DNA of 64,000 nucleotides from CBDCNH01 sp965219015 (GTDB taxonomy: Bacteria; Pseudomonadota; Alphaproteobacteria; Rhodobacterales; Rhodobacteraceae): assembly GCA_965219015.1 (NCBI GenBank), contig CBDCNH010000005.1, forward strand, positions 248,001 through 312,000. The letters run 5' to 3'. A model generated the notes under the pieces. That model was not told where the DNA came from, ran no database searches, and saw only the letters and a list, made by a program, of their open reading frames with translations. Numbering within the stretch: the first letter of the stretch is position 1; each line of letters opens with the position of its first letter. The position numbers and the translations under genes were made by a program. This document shows positions 62,926 through 64,000 of this stretch, in pieces.

Positions 62926-64000
62926 CCGCGCCGGCACCCAGGCCTGCAACCGATGGCGCCGTCGTGCTCGAAGCGCGCGACATCGCCAAGTCCTACGGCA
63001 GCATCCACGCGCTGAAGGGCGTCAACTTCGAGGTGCGTCGCGGCCGGGTCACGACGCTCTTCGGCGAGAACGGCGCGGGCAAGTCCACGCTGATGAAGAT
63101 CCTTTCCGGGGTCGTCGCCCCCACCTCGGGCGAGATCGTGCTCGACGGCGCGCCGGTGCGCTTCGCCTCCGCCGCCGAGGCGCGCGACCGCGGTATCTCG
63201 ATCATCCACCAGGAACTGAGCCTCGCGCCCAACCTGTCGGTCCGCGACAACATCTTCATGGGGCGCGAGATCCGCGGCGCCGCCGGCGTGGATTTCGCCG
63301 AGGAGGCGCGGCAGGCGCGCGCGCTGATGGCCGACCTCGAGGAGGCCATCGACCCGATGACGCCGGTGGAGAACCTGCGCCTCGGCCAGCAGCAGATCGT
63401 CGAGATCGCCCGCGCGCTCTCGGTCGACAGCCGCATCCTCATCATGGACGAGCCGACCTCCGCGCTGAGCGCCGCCGAGGTCGAGGTGCTCTTCAAGGTC
63501 ATCCGCGACCTGACGGCGCGCGGCGTCGCCATCGTCTACATCTCGCACCATCTCGAGGAGGCGCTCGAGATCACCGACCTCGCGGTCGTGCTCCGCGACG
63601 GCGCGATGACCGCCCGGGCCGACGCCAGCGAGATCGACCTGCAATGGATCGTCCGCAACATGGTCGGCGAGAACTTCGACCTCGGGTCGCCGCCGACGGG
63701 CTACGACTTCGGCGAGGTCGCGCTCGCGATCGAGGACGTCAGCGTCGCCGACGCGGCGGGCTCGGGCTATTCGGTCGTGGACCGGCTTTCCCTCGACGTG
63801 CGCGCGGGCGAGATCGTGTGCATCTACGGGCTGATGGGCGCGGGCCGCACGGAGCTTCTCGAGGCCGTCGCCGGGCGGCTCGCGACGACCGGCGGGCGCG
63901 TGCTCCTCGAGGGCGCGGACGTGGCGCGGCTCGGCATCGCGGAGCGCATCGCGAAGGGGCTCTGCCTCGTCCCCGAGGACCGCCAGCGCGACGGGCTCGT
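62922..64000 (+). CDS. eryE: sugar ABC transporter ATP-binding protein (RbsA/EryE type), 3' end outside window
   Basis: Tandem-ATPase of the CUT2 (ribose, xylose, erythritol) importer class. The window holds 359 codons: the first ATPase domain has Walker A GENGAGKST (residues 49-57), signature LRLGQQQIVEIARAL and Walker B LIMDEPTSAL; the second begins with CIYGLMGAGRTELLEAVAG and reaches CLVPEDRQRDGL at the edge. The ATG overlaps the DUF2291 stop by four bases. The permease and binding protein are expected beyond 64000. The ery assignment is by context. Confidence 0.88.
   Translation, partial: MTAPAPRPATDGAVVLEARDIAKSYGSIHALKGVNFEVRRGRVTTLFGENGAGKSTLMKILSGVVAPTSGEIVLDGAPVRFASAAEARDRGISIIHQELSLAPNLSVRDNIFMGREIRGAAGVDFAEEARQARALMADLEEAIDPMTPVENLRLGQQQIVEIARALSVDSRILIMDEPTSALSAAEVEVLFKVIRDLTARGVAIVYISHHLEEALEITDLAVVLRDGAMTARADASEIDLQWIVRNMVGENFDLGSPPTGYDFGEVALAIEDVSVADAAGSGYSVVDRLSLDVRAGEIVCIYGLMGAGRTELLEAVAGRLATTGGRVLLEGADVARLGIAERIAKGLCLVPEDRQRDGL

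Overview
The window is 64 kb of very GC-rich, densely coding chromosomal DNA from an alphaproteobacterium, most probably of the Rhodobacter/Roseobacter group (Rhodobacterales). Supporting this are an F1 ATP synthase operon without F0 genes (atpHAGDC), a DUF6446 gene between glyQ and glyS, the ftsY-EamA-yciB string, an hsp20-DUF1150 pair, O-succinylhomoserine sulfhydrylase, and groESL under a CIRCE operator. Many genes overlap by 1 or 4 bases and GTG starts are common. I saw no tRNA, rRNA, CRISPR array, insertion sequence or prophage. The genus cannot be called.

Layout. 1-3 kb: 5' part of clpA, gloB, a methyltransferase. 3-8 kb: atpHAGDC. 8-10.4 kb: prs, then an HCCA-isomerase-like gene with an alpha/beta hydrolase. 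10.4-14.7 kb: a five-gene minus-strand operon (threonine aldolase, YcgN-like, ribF, HAD phosphatase, Mn-pyrophosphatase). 14.7-17 kb: groES-groL with promoter, CIRCE and terminator. 17-21.4 kb: rhodanese, EamA transporter, ydcH-purE-purK-NUDIX operon, hsp20-DUF1150 with a heat-shock-type promoter. 21.4-22.2 kb: a decayed acvB/virJ-like pseudogene. 22.2-26 kb: bifunctional sulfate adenylyltransferase/APS kinase, trxB, an AlkB-like hydroxylase. 26-30.5 kb: ftsY-EamA-yciB, a glutathione transferase, an alpha/beta hydrolase. 30.6-35 kb: metZ-trkH and a secreted protein with a trypsin fold that lacks its catalytic triad. 35-43.5 kb: glyQ-DUF6446-glyS, a PPDK-like protein, SleB-type cell wall hydrolase, glmM. 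43.6-49 kb: an unknown exported protein, ilvC, a class V aminotransferase, katG. 49.2-50.6 kb: a multi-lesion pseudogene of a CDGSH / [4Fe-4S] / truncated-haemoglobin fusion. 50.7-52 kb: an HxlR regulator and a DUF72 protein. 52-55.2 kb: a three-gene cassette of a small membrane protein, a membrane-anchored PAPS-type sulfotransferase and an arylsulfotransferase-like protein. 55-57 kb: nagA-nagK. 57-64 kb: an erythritol-type catabolic locus (eryD-A-B-C on the minus strand) divergent from DUF2291 and a sugar ABC ATPase that runs off the window.

How genes work together. The Sat/APS kinase enzyme makes PAPS, the donor for the sulfotransferase in the 52-55 kb cassette. This cassette, joining two mechanistically different sulfuryl-transfer proteins with an unknown small membrane protein, is the best candidate for a poorly described system. 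The ery locus holds uptake, phosphorylation, oxidation, isomerisation and control of a tetritol around one divergent, AT-rich operator region. The two pseudogenes record recent loss of an envelope-lipid hydrolase and of an iron-sulfur/globin protein. Chaperone, ATPase, translation and cell wall genes are ordinary housekeeping.
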